Assembly (NCBI GenBank): GCA_964510315.1 | Contig: CAZEAP010000011.1 | Location: 1 to 64,000, forward strand | Direction: 5' to 3' | DNA from: CAZEAP01 sp964510315 | Lineage (GTDB): Bacteria; Planctomycetota; Brocadiia; SM23-32 | DNA: 64,000 nucleotides | Shown here: positions 33,951 through 43,162 of the stretch, one piece after another | How positions within the stretch are numbered: the stretch's first letter is position 1 | Layout of the letters: every line of letters begins with the position of its first letter | Program-made: the position numbers and the translations under genes | Notes under the pieces: generated by a model | What the model saw: only the letters and a program-made list of their open reading frames with translations | Database searches by the model: none | Told to the model about the DNA's origin: nothing

Positions 33951-36581
33951 ATGCAGCTTGATCGCTTCACAGTAAAGGTCCGCGAGGCGCTGGAAGCCGC
34001 CCAGACCACCGCGCGCGGGCGGAATCACCAGCAGTTGGGAACGCTGCACCTGCTGCAGTCCATGCTCAATCAATCGGGGGGTGTGGCACGTCCCCTGCTG
34101 CAGCGCCTGGGGGCTAATCTGGAAGCCGTGACCCGTTCCGTCCAGGAGGAGCTGGAGAAACTGCCGCAGGTGGAGGGCGGCGCGGGACAGGTCTACCTCG
34201 GAGAGGACCTCAGGGAAGCCCTGGAGGAGGCCGAAAGTCAGGCCGCCGCCCTGAGGGACGACTACGTCAGCACCGAACACCTGCTGCTGGCGTTCCTGGA
34301 GAACCCGCAGTCGCCCGCCGGCAGGATTCTCCAGGAGCAGGGCGTCAGCCGCGAAGGACTGCTGGTCGCCCTCGAACAGGTCCGCGGCGGGCAGCGGGTC
34401 ACCGATGAAAGTCCCGAGGACAAATACCAGGCCCTCGAACGCTACGCCCGCGACCTGGTCGAGATGGCCCGCCGCGACAAACTGGATCCCGTCATCGGGC
34501 GCGACCAGGAAATCCGCAAAGTCGTCCAGGTGCTGGGCCGCCGGACCAAGAACAACCCCGTCCTCACAGGAGACGCCGGCGTGGGCAAAACCGCCATCGT
34601 CGAGGGCCTCGCCCAGCGCATCCTCAACGGTGACGTGCCGGAGACGCTGAAAAACCGGCGAGTGCTCGCCCTCGACATGGGCGCTCTGGTGGCCGGCACC
34701 AAGTACCGCGGCGAATTCGAAGACCGCCTCAAAGCGGTGCTCCGGGAGATAGAATCCTCCGGCGACGTGATCCTGTTCATCGACGAGCTGCACACCGTGG
34801 TCGGCGCCGGGGCGGCCGAGGGTGCGGTGGACGCCTCCAACCTCCTGAAACCCGCCCTGGCCCGCGGCGAACTCCACTGTGTCGGGGCGACCACGGTGGA
34901 GGAATACCGCAAGTACATCGAAAACGACGCGGCTCTGGAGCGACGGTTCCAGCCGGTCAAGGTCGAGGAGCCCAGCGTCGAGGAAACCGTCGCCATTCTG
35001 CGCGGGCTGAAGGAGCGCTACCAGGTGCATCACGGCGTGCGCATCACCGACAGCGCCCTTCTCGCCGCCGCCCGGCTGAGCGACCGCTACATTACCGACC
35101 GCTTTCTGCCGGACAAAGCCATCGATCTCATGGACGAGGCCGCCTCCCGGCTGCGGATGGAAATCGACAGTGTCCCCACCGAACTGGACCGCGTCCAGCG
35201 ACGTATCACCCAACTGCAAATCGAGCTGGAGGGTCTTAAGAACGAGGAGGGAGACCAGGCACAGCAGCAGACGGAACGGGTGAAGAGCCTGCTGGCCGAA
35301 GCGGAGGAAGAGGAGAAGGCCCTCCGGGCGCAGTGGGAAACGGAGAAGGAACTGATCGGCCGCATCCGCGAGCTGAACGAACAACTGGAAAAGGCTCATC
35401 TCCGGCAGCAGGCGGCCGAACGCGAGGGTGAACTCCAGAAAGTGAGCGAAATACGCTACGCCGAGATCCCCGAACTGGAGAGCGAGCTGGAACAGCAGCA
35501 GGAGAAACTGGAGGAAGTCCAGAGCGAACAGCAGCTCCTGAAAGAAGAGGTCGACAGCGAGGACATCGCCGAGATCGTCTCCCACTGGACCGGCATCCCC
35601 GTTCAGAAGATGCTGGAGACCGAGCGGGAGAAGCTCCTCCACATGGAGGAGGAACTGGAGAAGCGCGTGGTCGGCCAGGAGGAGGCCATCCGGGCCGTGT
35701 CGCACACGGTCAGGCGGGCACGCGCAGGCCTGCAGGACCCCACCCGCCCGCTGGGCTCATTTATCTTCCTCGGCCCGACCGGTGTGGGGAAGACCGAGTT
35801 GTGCAAAGCGCTGGCCGAGTTCCTGTTCGACGACGAGGACGCACTGGTCCGGCTGGACATGAGCGAGTTCATGGAGCAGCACTCGGTGGCCCGACTAATA
35901 GGTGCTCCGCCCGGCTACGTAGGCTATGAGGAGGGAGGTCGGCTCACCGAGGCTGTCCGCCGCCGGCCCTACAGCGTCGTTCTGTTCGACGAGATAGAGA
36001 AGGCCCACCGAGATGTCTTCAACGCGCTTCTGCAGGTGCTGGACGACGGCCGCCTGACCGACGGCAAGGGCCGCACGGTGGACTTTAAGAACACCATCAT
36101 CGTGATGACCTCCAACGTCGGCAGCGAATGTATCCACGAGCTGATGGGCGAGGCCGAACGCAGCGAGGTCCGCGGCCGTGTCATGCAGGCGCTCCGTGAG
36201 CAGTTCCGTCCGGAGTTCCTCAACCGCATCGACGAGATCATCATCTTCAACGGCCTCTCCGAGGAACTGATGGAACGGATCACCGAGATCCAGATCGACC
36301 GCCTGCGCGAGCGCCTGGAGGAGAAGGACATCTCACTGGAAGTCACGCCGGCCGCCGTCGGACTGCTGGCCGGCGTTGGCTACGATCCCGCGTACGGGGC
36401 CCGTCCCCTCCAACGCACCATACAGCGCATGGTGGACAATCCATTGGCCGAGAAGATGCTGGAGGGAGAGTTTCCGGAAGGCTGCACCGTCGTCGCCGAC
36501 GCACTGGACGAAGAGATCATCCTGACCCGAAGGGATGAGGCCGAACTCCCGGCGGAACCGGCCGGCGGGGAGCAGCCATGA
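33951..36581 (+). CDS. clpB: ClpB disaggregase (Hsp100)
   Basis: The 876-residue ClpB extracts proteins from aggregates together with DnaK. In order: N-domain (about 1-150), first AAA+ domain with Walker A GDAGVGKTAIVEGLAQ near residue 205 and Walker B VILFIDELHTVVGAG, a coiled-coil middle domain (about 410-530), then the second AAA+ domain with Walker A GPTGVGKTELCKALAEFLF near 610 and the pore loop in GYVGYEEGGRLTEAV. The frame matches the family start (MQLDRFTVKVREAL) at the ATG at 33951. A TTG three codons earlier is closer to the GGGGAGG. The stop overlaps the next gene start (ATGA). Confidence 0.97.
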   Translation: MQLDRFTVKVREALEAAQTTARGRNHQQLGTLHLLQSMLNQSGGVARPLLQRLGANLEAVTRSVQEELEKLPQVEGGAGQVYLGEDLREALEEAESQAAALRDDYVSTEHLLLAFLENPQSPAGRILQEQGVSREGLLVALEQVRGGQRVTDESPEDKYQALERYARDLVEMARRDKLDPVIGRDQEIRKVVQVLGRRTKNNPVLTGDAGVGKTAIVEGLAQRILNGDVPETLKNRRVLALDMGALVAGTKYRGEFEDRLKAVLREIESSGDVILFIDELHTVVGAGAAEGAVDASNLLKPALARGELHCVGATTVEEYRKYIENDAALERRFQPVKVEEPSVEETVAILRGLKERYQVHHGVRITDSALLAAARLSDRYITDRFLPDKAIDLMDEAASRLRMEIDSVPTELDRVQRRITQLQIELEGLKNEEGDQAQQQTERVKSLLAEAEEEEKALRAQWETEKELIGRIRELNEQLEKAHLRQQAAEREGELQKVSEIRYAEIPELESELEQQQEKLEEVQSEQQLLKEEVDSEDIAEIVSHWTGIPVQKMLETEREKLLHMEEELEKRVVGQEEAIRAVSHTVRRARAGLQDPTRPLGSFIFLGPTGVGKTELCKALAEFLFDDEDALVRLDMSEFMEQHSVARLIGAPPGYVGYEEGGRLTEAVRRRPYSVVLFDEIEKAHRDVFNALLQVLDDGRLTDGKGRTVDFKNTIIVMTSNVGSECIHELMGEAERSEVRGRVMQALREQFRPEFLNRIDEIIIFNGLSEELMERITEIQIDRLRERLEEKDISLEVTPAAVGLLAGVGYDPAYGARPLQRTIQRMVDNPLAEKMLEGEFPEGCTVVADALDEEIILTRRDEAELPAEPAGGEQP

Positions 36582-37375
36582 AGCCGGTGCTCAGGGCGGC
36601 CGCCCTCCAGATGTGCACCTCTGATGACATCGCGCGCAACGCCGACCGTATCTGCTCCGCGATCGAGGAGGCCCGAGATGGGGGCGCCGATCTTCTGGTA
36701 ACCCCCGAGTGTGCGCTCAGCGGCTACCCGCCGCCGGCCGACCTGGACTTCGACGCGCTGGTCGAGGCCGAAGCCCGCCTGGCGGAAAGCGCCAGCGCGG
36801 CCGGCCTGTGGCTGGCCTTCGGCACCACGCGCCGCCGGAGCGAACGTTGGCTCAACTCCGCGGTCCTCCTCTCCCCCGCCGGAGAAGGGCTGGCCGAATA
36901 CGGGAAAACGCACCTCTTCGGCGACGACACCGAGCACTTCCACGCGGGCGAGCGGCTGCCCGTCTTTCCTTGCGGAGAGTGGACGGTCGGCCTGCAGATA
37001 TGCTTCGACATGCGCTTCCCGGAGAACTGGCGTATTCTGCGCCTGAAGGGCGCCGAGCTGGTCCTCCACCTCAGCAACGCCTCGCGCAGCGCCGCCTGGA
37101 AGGTTCCGGTGCTGGAAGGGGCGGTGCGCAGTCGTGCGGCCGAGAACGGTATGTTCGTGGTCAGCGCCAATGACGCCCGGCCGCCGCAGATGATGGTCAG
37201 CTCCATTTGCGGCCCGGACGGGAGGGACCTGGCCCGGGCTGCGGAGAACGAGGAGACGCTCATCTTCGCGGAACTGGACCGCTCGGCGGTTAAAGACGAG
37301 TTCCTGCGCCTCCGGCGCACCGACCTGTGGAACCGCCCGGAGAACCGCTCTCTCCTCTTGGGCGGGGACGAATAG
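36578..37375 (+). CDS. Carbon-nitrogen hydrolase (nitrilase superfamily)
   Basis: The 265-residue protein has the nitrilase catalytic triad: Glu in LLVTPECALSGYPPP near residue 45, Lys in LAEYGKTHLFGDD near 110 and Cys in GLQICFDMRFPENWRIL near 145. The family hydrolyses amides or nitriles, including omega-amidases, ureidopropionases and carbamoylputrescine amidases. The exact substrate is not clear. Its start overlaps the clpB stop by four bases, so it is translationally coupled to the chaperone gene. A protein repair or turnover role is only a guess. Confidence 0.85.
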   Translation: MKPVLRAAALQMCTSDDIARNADRICSAIEEARDGGADLLVTPECALSGYPPPADLDFDALVEAEARLAESASAAGLWLAFGTTRRRSERWLNSAVLLSPAGEGLAEYGKTHLFGDDTEHFHAGERLPVFPCGEWTVGLQICFDMRFPENWRILRLKGAELVLHLSNASRSAAWKVPVLEGAVRSRAAENGMFVVSANDARPPQMMVSSICGPDGRDLARAAENEETLIFAELDRSAVKDEFLRLRRTDLWNRPENRSLLLGGDE

Positions 37376-37376
37376 A

Positions 37377-37415
37377 CTTCCCCGGACCTGGCCCGCGGCC
37401 GGCGGCCCCGGGAAG
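37377..37415. terminator. Weak convergent terminator hairpin
   Basis: CTTCCCCGG at 37377-37385 pairs imperfectly with CCGGGAAG at 37408-37415 around a GC-rich loop. It lies between the convergent ends of the nitrilase gene and trxB. There is no T-run. Confidence 0.3.
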
Positions 37416-37420
37416 GACGT

Positions 37421-38347
37421 TCAGGCGCGGAGGTCCTTTATGCGCTCCTCGGCGTGCATGGCCGCGGTGATGCCGTCCCCCATGGCCGTGCCCAACTGCT
37501 GGTAGGAGCCCTTTCGGACGTCACCCGCCGCGTAGAGCCCCTTCACCTCTGTCTCCATGTTGTAGTCCACGGGGATCAGGCCACCGGCGAATTCCGGCAG
37601 GACCGAGCGGAGGAACTCCGTGTTCGGCTCCTGCCCGATGAAAACAAACACGCCGTCGCAGTCGATTCGGCGGCTCTGGCCGGTCTTCACGTTCCTCGCC
37701 TCAATACCTTCCACCTCGGCTTCGCCGAGGATCTCAGTGACAACGGTATCGAGCACGAATTCTATCTTCTCGTGCTCCCGGGCCTCTTCGACGTGGCTGG
37801 CTCGGGCGCGGAAGCCCTGCCGCCGGTGGACCAATTTGATGTCCGAAGCGAAGCGAGTGAGGAACATCGCCTCGGTGGTGGCGGCGTCGCCGCCCCCCAC
37901 GACGACCAGTCGCTGGTCCCGGAAGAAGGCCCCGTCACAGGTGGCGCAGTAACTCACCCCCTTGCCGGCCAGGCGGCTCTCTCCGGGCACGCCAAGCTTG
38001 CGGTGGCTGGCTCCGGAGGCGATGATCACGATGGGAGCCAGGTATTCCCCGTCGTCAGTTGTGACCCGCTTGATGGGGCCGTCGAGCCGGATGTCCTCGG
38101 CGCCCGCCTGTTCGAGCCGGACGTCGAACTTCCGGGCGTGATCCAACATCCGCTGGGCCAGTTCACCGCCGCTGATACCCTCGGGGAAACCAGGGTAGTT
38201 GTCCACCTCGTAGGCTTCCAGTATCTGGCCCCCGACCACCGTCTTCTCCAGAAGCACGGTGTCCATCAGGGCCCTTCCGGTGTAGAGTGCGGCGGCGAGT
38301 CCACCCGGTCCGGCGCCGACCACGACTACGTCGCATTCCTCGGGCAT
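37421..38347 (-). CDS. trxB: Thioredoxin reductase
   Basis: The 308-residue flavoprotein reduces thioredoxin with NADPH. It has the FAD-binding start VVVVGAGPGGLAAALYTGRA at residues 8-27, the redox-active CATCDGAFF motif near residue 138, the NADPH-binding VVVGGGDAATTEAMFLTRF near 155 and the C-terminal FAD motif GLYAAGDVRKGSYQQLGTAM. Its start lies 12 bases after the HIT-protein stop, so the two are co-transcribed with the LolA-like gene upstream. Confidence 0.95.
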   Translation of the reverse strand: MPEECDVVVVGAGPGGLAAALYTGRALMDTVLLEKTVVGGQILEAYEVDNYPGFPEGISGGELAQRMLDHARKFDVRLEQAGAEDIRLDGPIKRVTTDDGEYLAPIVIIASGASHRKLGVPGESRLAGKGVSYCATCDGAFFRDQRLVVVGGGDAATTEAMFLTRFASDIKLVHRRQGFRARASHVEEAREHEKIEFVLDTVVTEILGEAEVEGIEARNVKTGQSRRIDCDGVFVFIGQEPNTEFLRSVLPEFAGGLIPVDYNMETEVKGLYAAGDVRKGSYQQLGTAMGDGITAAMHAEERIKDLRA

Positions 38348-38359
38348 GGCAGATCTTCC

Positions 38360-38770
38360 TCACAGCAGTTCTTCGATTCGCGCCTGGAGCGCTTCCATCT
38401 GTCCCTCTTCGTATTCGAGCTGTCGCCAGCCCAGTGAGAACCCGTCGTCGGGCTTTCGCGGTATCACGTGCACGTGAACGTGACCGATGAGCTGGCCGGC
38501 CGCCTCCCCGGTGTTCTGCAGGATGTTGAAGGCGGGGCTGTCGGTGGCTTCGGTCACGGCGCCCGCCACCCTCTTGGCAATGAAGATCGTGGTGTGCAAC
38601 TCGTCCTGCTGGAGGTCCAGAAAGCTCGCCACGTGGCGTTTCGGGACGACCAGGGCGTGCCCGGGATTGACCGGATGAATGTCCAGAAAGCTGACCACTT
38701 TGTCGGTCTCGATCAACTTCGCGGCCGGGACTTCTCCCTCGATTATCTTGCAGAATATGCAATCCGGCAT
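38360..38770 (-). CDS. HIT-family protein (histidine triad nucleotide-binding)
   Basis: The 136-residue protein is a HIT-fold nucleotide hydrolase. The histidine triad is GHVHVHVIPRKPDDG near residue 97. The zinc-binding CIFCKIIEGEVPAAKL is at residues 4-19, with LDIHPVNPGHALVVPKRHV after it. Relatives hydrolyse adenosine phosphoramidates or related mononucleotides. I start it at the ATG at 38770, which has GGAGG 7 bases upstream. Upstream in-frame starts add unrelated sequence. It is followed 12 bases later by trxB. Confidence 0.92.
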   Translation of the reverse strand: MPDCIFCKIIEGEVPAAKLIETDKVVSFLDIHPVNPGHALVVPKRHVASFLDLQQDELHTTIFIAKRVAGAVTEATDSPAFNILQNTGEAAGQLIGHVHVHVIPRKPDDGFSLGWRQLEYEEGQMEALQARIEELL

Positions 38771-38840
38771 CTTTCCGCCTCCCATGATGAAGACTCGCTC
38801 TGCCGGTTCGTACCCGGCGCGTAGCCGCCTCCGGCAACAC

Positions 38841-39734
38841 TCAGTCCCCGGACCCGCCCTGCGGTCTTCGGCCGGCCCGGGGACCCTGCGCACCGAACCT
38901 GTCCACCTTTCTGTCGTTCGCGTCCGGCTGAAAGACGAACTTCCCCTTCGGTATTTCCTCGTTCAGGACCACGTCCTCTATCCGGAGGTTGATCCCGGCC
39001 TCGACCACCTTGATCTCGCCCGCACGGGCGGGCCGCCTCAGGGTCTTCTCTATCATCTCCCTCATCAGGGCGCGCGTGTCCAAGCTCACCTCCCGCACCA
39101 GCCCGTCGGAGTCACTGACCCAGGCGCTGAACGGCACGGGCCGGGTTACCGGAAGAGGCAGGAAGTCGGGCCGCATGGCGCCCCGAATAAGCTTGCCGGA
39201 GACGCCGTCCCGCTCCTCGGGCTCAACCGAATTCAGCACGGCGTGCGAGAGGACTTCTTCAACCCCGGCCTCCGCCACCACCATTGCGGCGGGATGGGCT
39301 ACCTGGGAGCGTGCCAGAACGGTGTCGGTGCTGTCCATTTCCCATCGGATGTACTGGTTCAATCGCGGGTAGTCCGCCCAGATGTGCCGGCCGTCACAGC
39401 GCAGGTCGATTCCCTCGTCCACGAGAACGGCGTAGCGGTTCGGGTTCGCGGCCAGCAGCCGTCCGGTGTGCTTGTCCCTCTTGTCGCGGAGGGGCTTCCC
39501 GGACTCGTCGGTGGCCAGGAACCTCCTGGTCAGGGTGAAGCGGTCCCGGTAGGTTGTAAGTTCCGTATAGTTCCGCAGGACGCTCCGGGCGAAGGCCTCC
39601 GCCGCCTCAGCGCCGCCGACCCCTCCGGGCTCGTCGGTCTCCTCCGCGCGGCAGATCGAGGCGAGGCAGACCCCCAGAACCGCCCCAAGTATAATCAACA
39701 TCAGGCTTTGTGGCAGTCGCCTCTCGTTCCGCAC
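38841..39734 (-). CDS. LolA-like periplasmic protein (DUF2092/DUF1571 type)
   Basis: The 297-residue protein has a signal peptide (residues 1-28, SLMLIILGAVLGVCLASI, cleavage near CRA-EE). A LolA/LolB-like beta sheet domain follows, including YTELTTYRDRFTLTRRFLA and RYAVLVDEGIDLRCDGRHIW. This is the layout of planctomycetal outer-membrane lipoprotein carrier relatives annotated DUF2092 or DUF1571. It probably binds a lipid or lipoprotein in the periplasm. The C-terminal 25 residues are Gly/Arg-rich and unfolded-looking. It lies between the large EF-hand protein and the HIT gene, all on the minus strand. Confidence 0.65.
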   Translation of the reverse strand: MRNERRLPQSLMLIILGAVLGVCLASICRAEETDEPGGVGGAEAAEAFARSVLRNYTELTTYRDRFTLTRRFLATDESGKPLRDKRDKHTGRLLAANPNRYAVLVDEGIDLRCDGRHIWADYPRLNQYIRWEMDSTDTVLARSQVAHPAAMVVAEAGVEEVLSHAVLNSVEPEERDGVSGKLIRGAMRPDFLPLPVTRPVPFSAWVSDSDGLVREVSLDTRALMREMIEKTLRRPARAGEIKVVEAGINLRIEDVVLNEEIPKGKFVFQPDANDRKVDRFGAQGPRAGRRPQGGSGD

Positions 39735-39785
39735 GGCATTGCTCCACTATGAGTACCGCGCTCGCAGGGCCTGTGCGTCAGCCGA

Positions 39786-41981
39786 TCACTCGGGGGAGGT
39801 CCGCCGCGGCTCAGCGAGTCGCTCGGCGGCGGCTTCCTCCGACCGCGGCCCCGCGCCGGAAGCCCGCCATCCGGCAAAAGCTTTCATCGCGGCGGCGACG
39901 CCGAACGCCACCAGCACCAGCAGCAGAACGACCAGAAGCCAGCGGCGTCGAGGGGTGCCCGTGGCCCCCGCCGGATACGGCTGGCCGCGGGTGAACTGCT
40001 TTCGCTGCCGTCGGTTCAGCCGCATGCGGGCGTTGATGGCCCAGCCGCATCCTTCCAAAATAGCGCTCAGATCGCGGCGGCGCAACTTTATGCCCGCGAT
40101 CACCGCGGTGGGCACCAGAACGGCCGCCGCGGCCAGGAGGACCGCCGTCAGTATCTGCCAGGCGGCCAATCCGGCGAGGGTCTTGGTGATGAATGCAAAG
40201 GCGGAGCTGAGCGCGGCAATCGAGAAGCTGGCGCCCACCAGGATGTCCCTCCGCGAGGCCGAACTGGACCGCGCAGGTTCCGGCGAGGTCTCACGGGGTT
40301 CCGCCGTCGTCTCGCCGATCTCCGACGGAATTTCGGCCACCCGGCTGACCAGCGTCTTCTCGGCGCTGGTGGACATGGCCTCTATCTTGCCGACGATGAA
40401 GCGGCCCAGGCGTACGAAAGGCGACAGAAGGGCCTCCTTGAAGCTGATGGGGTTCTCGATGATCTCCACAACCCGTGCGTCGTAGTGACGGCCGTCGGTG
40501 TCGTAGAACACCCCCCGCTTGCCGGCGCACAGGTTGCCCGCCGTTCCCGAAGTGGCCGGCACGGCAACGAGCAGGGGCTCCGGCCGGTCGGGTCGGGTCA
40601 GCTCCACGTACATCACGTAGATCCGGCTGGTGCGCGCGACACGAGCGTGCTCGCCGCGGTCCTCCACCCTGACGGCAAAGTTGAACCAACGCCCGTCGAT
40701 GACCAGCGAACCCATCTCGAACATCGCCCGCCGCTCCGGGTCGTAGAGGTCCGGAAAGCTGACGAAATTGTTGACCAGCGGCAGGAGATACCGGTGGTAG
40801 AGCAGCAGCTTCCTCAAATCCCTGGCGGCGGACAACCACTCGGCCACCCGCTGGTCTTCCTCCAGCAGAGCGCGCACGCGTTCGGCGAAGTCGCCTTCCC
40901 CGTAGCGTCGCAGCTTCTCCCGCTGAAGCTCCGCCACGCCGCCGCCCCGCCGGGAATCCAGCCACTCCGCGTGGCCGCTGAAGAACTCCTTGATCCGCGC
41001 CCAATCGGCAGGCGAGAGGGCCTCCTTCTCGCCGAGAACGGGCTCGACAACCTTGTTGCGGAACTGCTCGAGTTCCTCACGGTAGGCCGGGTTGACCTTT
41101 CCCTCCAGCGGGAGCAGCCGCCCGGGCGTAGGCTCCGCAAGCGGCGCCGCCCGCAGCGTCCGGTCCGCCTCCTCTGCCGGATCCTCCGTTTCCGGCAGGG
41201 AGGGCATGAACCGCGCCAGGCCGACGAAATCGGCCAGTCGGCAGCGGGCGAAGAAATCTTCCACTTTGTCCCGGACCGCGTGCAGCGCCCTGAAGGCCGC
41301 GGGCGTATCCTCGCCCAGCGGCATAATGTGCCCCCACTCCTCCGAGCCGGGGTCGGCCCGGCTCAGCCACTCCAGGTAAGCGGACGCGCTCGCCAGAAAC
41401 CGGTCCAGGTCCTCCCGGGTGATTCCCGCGCGGCCCGTTCGGTCCCGAGCGCCCTCGGTGCAGGAGAGCACGTCGGTAATGAACTGCCGGAGGTCTTCCT
41501 CGGCGGCGGCGGAGGGTGGCACGACGCCGTCGCCGTTGATCGGCTGGGTGTCCAGACTGTGACTGAACTCCTCGACGTCACCGAACTCCACGGAATCGGC
41601 GTCGCCCCGGTCGAGGAAGCCGAGGATGTACCGGGCGGTGTCCCTGAGTTCGCAAGCTTCGGGAAGCTGCGGGTTGAGCGCCTCCAGCGGAACCCTGTCC
41701 GAACCATCGGCCACGCGACCGGTATCCCCCAGTCGGTCAAGCAGCCAGACGATGGCCTCCCGTATCTCGTTGCAGCGGATACGCTGGTTGTCGTCGGTAT
41801 CGACGAAGTCGAGGAACTCCGAATCGCAGTTCAAGGAGCTGATGGGCGCACTGGTGGCGATCCACAGGGCGTCGTCGAGTGCCGGCACCTGTCGGAGGTC
41901 TTCGGCCGTCCGGATGCGAAGCTGGTAGGTGCGCCCGAACTTCTCGAAGTGCAGCGGCGAGGTCTCCAGTTCGATCGTCAC
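39786..41981 (-). CDS. Large EF-hand membrane protein of unknown function
   Basis: I do not recognise this 731-residue protein as a characterised family. It has one canonical 12-residue EF-hand loop near residue 61 (DTDDNQRIRCNE, with Asp, Asp, Asn and the final Glu in the calcium positions). A long, acidic, soluble region follows to about 580, and then three predicted membrane helices (about 590-610, 615-645 and 690-710). There is no signal peptide, so the soluble part probably lies in the cytoplasm. The start is the GTG at 41981, which has GGAGG five bases upstream. A TTG four codons earlier has none. The gene begins 22 bases after the ABC ATPase stop and may belong to that operon. Confidence 0.75.
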   Translation of the reverse strand: MTIELETSPLHFEKFGRTYQLRIRTAEDLRQVPALDDALWIATSAPISSLNCDSEFLDFVDTDDNQRIRCNEIREAIVWLLDRLGDTGRVADGSDRVPLEALNPQLPEACELRDTARYILGFLDRGDADSVEFGDVEEFSHSLDTQPINGDGVVPPSAAAEEDLRQFITDVLSCTEGARDRTGRAGITREDLDRFLASASAYLEWLSRADPGSEEWGHIMPLGEDTPAAFRALHAVRDKVEDFFARCRLADFVGLARFMPSLPETEDPAEEADRTLRAAPLAEPTPGRLLPLEGKVNPAYREELEQFRNKVVEPVLGEKEALSPADWARIKEFFSGHAEWLDSRRGGGVAELQREKLRRYGEGDFAERVRALLEEDQRVAEWLSAARDLRKLLLYHRYLLPLVNNFVSFPDLYDPERRAMFEMGSLVIDGRWFNFAVRVEDRGEHARVARTSRIYVMYVELTRPDRPEPLLVAVPATSGTAGNLCAGKRGVFYDTDGRHYDARVVEIIENPISFKEALLSPFVRLGRFIVGKIEAMSTSAEKTLVSRVAEIPSEIGETTAEPRETSPEPARSSSASRRDILVGASFSIAALSSAFAFITKTLAGLAAWQILTAVLLAAAAVLVPTAVIAGIKLRRRDLSAILEGCGWAINARMRLNRRQRKQFTRGQPYPAGATGTPRRRWLLVVLLLVLVAFGVAAAMKAFAGWRASGAGPRSEEAAAERLAEPRRTSPE

Positions 41982-42003
41982 TGCGGCCTCCAACCGGCGT
42001 AGC

Positions 42004-43125
42004 TCAATCCATTGAGTAAGTCAGGCACTCCTGGCTCTCGGCGTCGAAGATCTGGGCTTTCTTCATGTCGAAAGCTACCCTGGCGTCCTCCCCCACCCGG
42101 GGGTTGCTCCGGGAGTCGAACTTGGCCACGATGTTCTCCCGGCCCTCGCCGGCCCCCAGATAAACCAGCGTCTCGGCCCCCAGCGGCTCAACCACCTCGA
42201 CGGGGAGAATCTCCTGGTTCTCCTCATCCTGCGCCGTGAAGAACCGGCTGTCGTGAATGTCCTCCGGGCGTATCCCCATCTCCACGGAGCGTCCCGCGTG
42301 ACTCCGGACGACCTCGGCCATGGCTTCGGTCGGCAGAAGCGAAAACTGCGGTCCCTCGAAGCGCAACCGCCCGTCAACGGGCTCCAGTCGCCCGGATATG
42401 AAGTTCATCGGTGGGCTGCCGATGAAGCCCCCGACGAACCGGTTGGCCGGCCGGTTATACAGCTCAACGGGGGAAGCCACCTGCTGGATGTATCCACCTT
42501 TCATCACCGCCACCCTGGTGCCGAGGGTCATCGCCTCGACCTGATCGTGGGTGACGTAGATCATGGTGGCGCCGAGCCGTTCGTGAAGCCGCGCAATCTC
42601 GACCCGCATCTGCACGCGTAGTTTAGCGTCCAGGTTGCTGAGCGGCTCGTCGAAGAGGAAGACCTTCGGCTGGCGGACGATGGCCCGTCCGACGGCGACC
42701 CTCTGGGCCTGACCGCCGGAGAGTTCCCTGGGCCGCCGCTGGAGCAGCTCGGTGATCTCCAGCAGCTCGGCCGCCCGCTGCACCCGCTGCTCGATCTCCG
42801 CCCGTTGGTATTTGCGCAGCTTCAGGCCGAACGCCATGTTGTTATAGACGGTCATGTGGGGGTAGAGGGCGTAGTTCTGGAACACCATGGCGATGTCCCG
42901 TTCCTTGGGCAGTACGTCGTTGACCAGTTCGCCGCCGATGTATATCCGGCCCTCGGTGATGTCCTCCAGCCCGGCCACCATGCGGAGGGTGGTGGACTTC
43001 CCGCAGCCGGAGGGGCCGACCAGCACCAGCAGGCTGCCGTCCTCCACCCGCAGGTCCACTTCGTTAACGGCCTCCACCCCGCCGGGGTAGACCTTCGAGA
43101 CGTTCACGAACTTGACTTCGGCCAT
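42004..43125 (-). CDS. ABC transporter ATPase (UgpC/MsmK/MalK type)
   Basis: The 373-residue ATPase has Walker A LVGPSGCGKSTTLRMVAG near residue 34, ABC signature LSGGQAQRVAVGRAIVR near 134, Walker B KVFLFDEPLSNLDAKLRVQ and the C-terminal TOBE regulatory domain with MGIRPEDI near 285. It is the last core component of the carbohydrate-type ABC operon running from 47.5 kb. Such ATPases often serve several CUT1 importers. Confidence 0.95.
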   Translation of the reverse strand: MAEVKFVNVSKVYPGGVEAVNEVDLRVEDGSLLVLVGPSGCGKSTTLRMVAGLEDITEGRIYIGGELVNDVLPKERDIAMVFQNYALYPHMTVYNNMAFGLKLRKYQRAEIEQRVQRAAELLEITELLQRRPRELSGGQAQRVAVGRAIVRQPKVFLFDEPLSNLDAKLRVQMRVEIARLHERLGATMIYVTHDQVEAMTLGTRVAVMKGGYIQQVASPVELYNRPANRFVGGFIGSPPMNFISGRLEPVDGRLRFEGPQFSLLPTEAMAEVVRSHAGRSVEMGIRPEDIHDSRFFTAQDEENQEILPVEVVEPLGAETLVYLGAGEGRENIVAKFDSRSNPRVGEDARVAFDMKKAQIFDAESQECLTYSMD

Positions 43126-43162
43126 GTTGTTGTCGTCCTCCGGGCTCGCAGCGAACGGTTGA

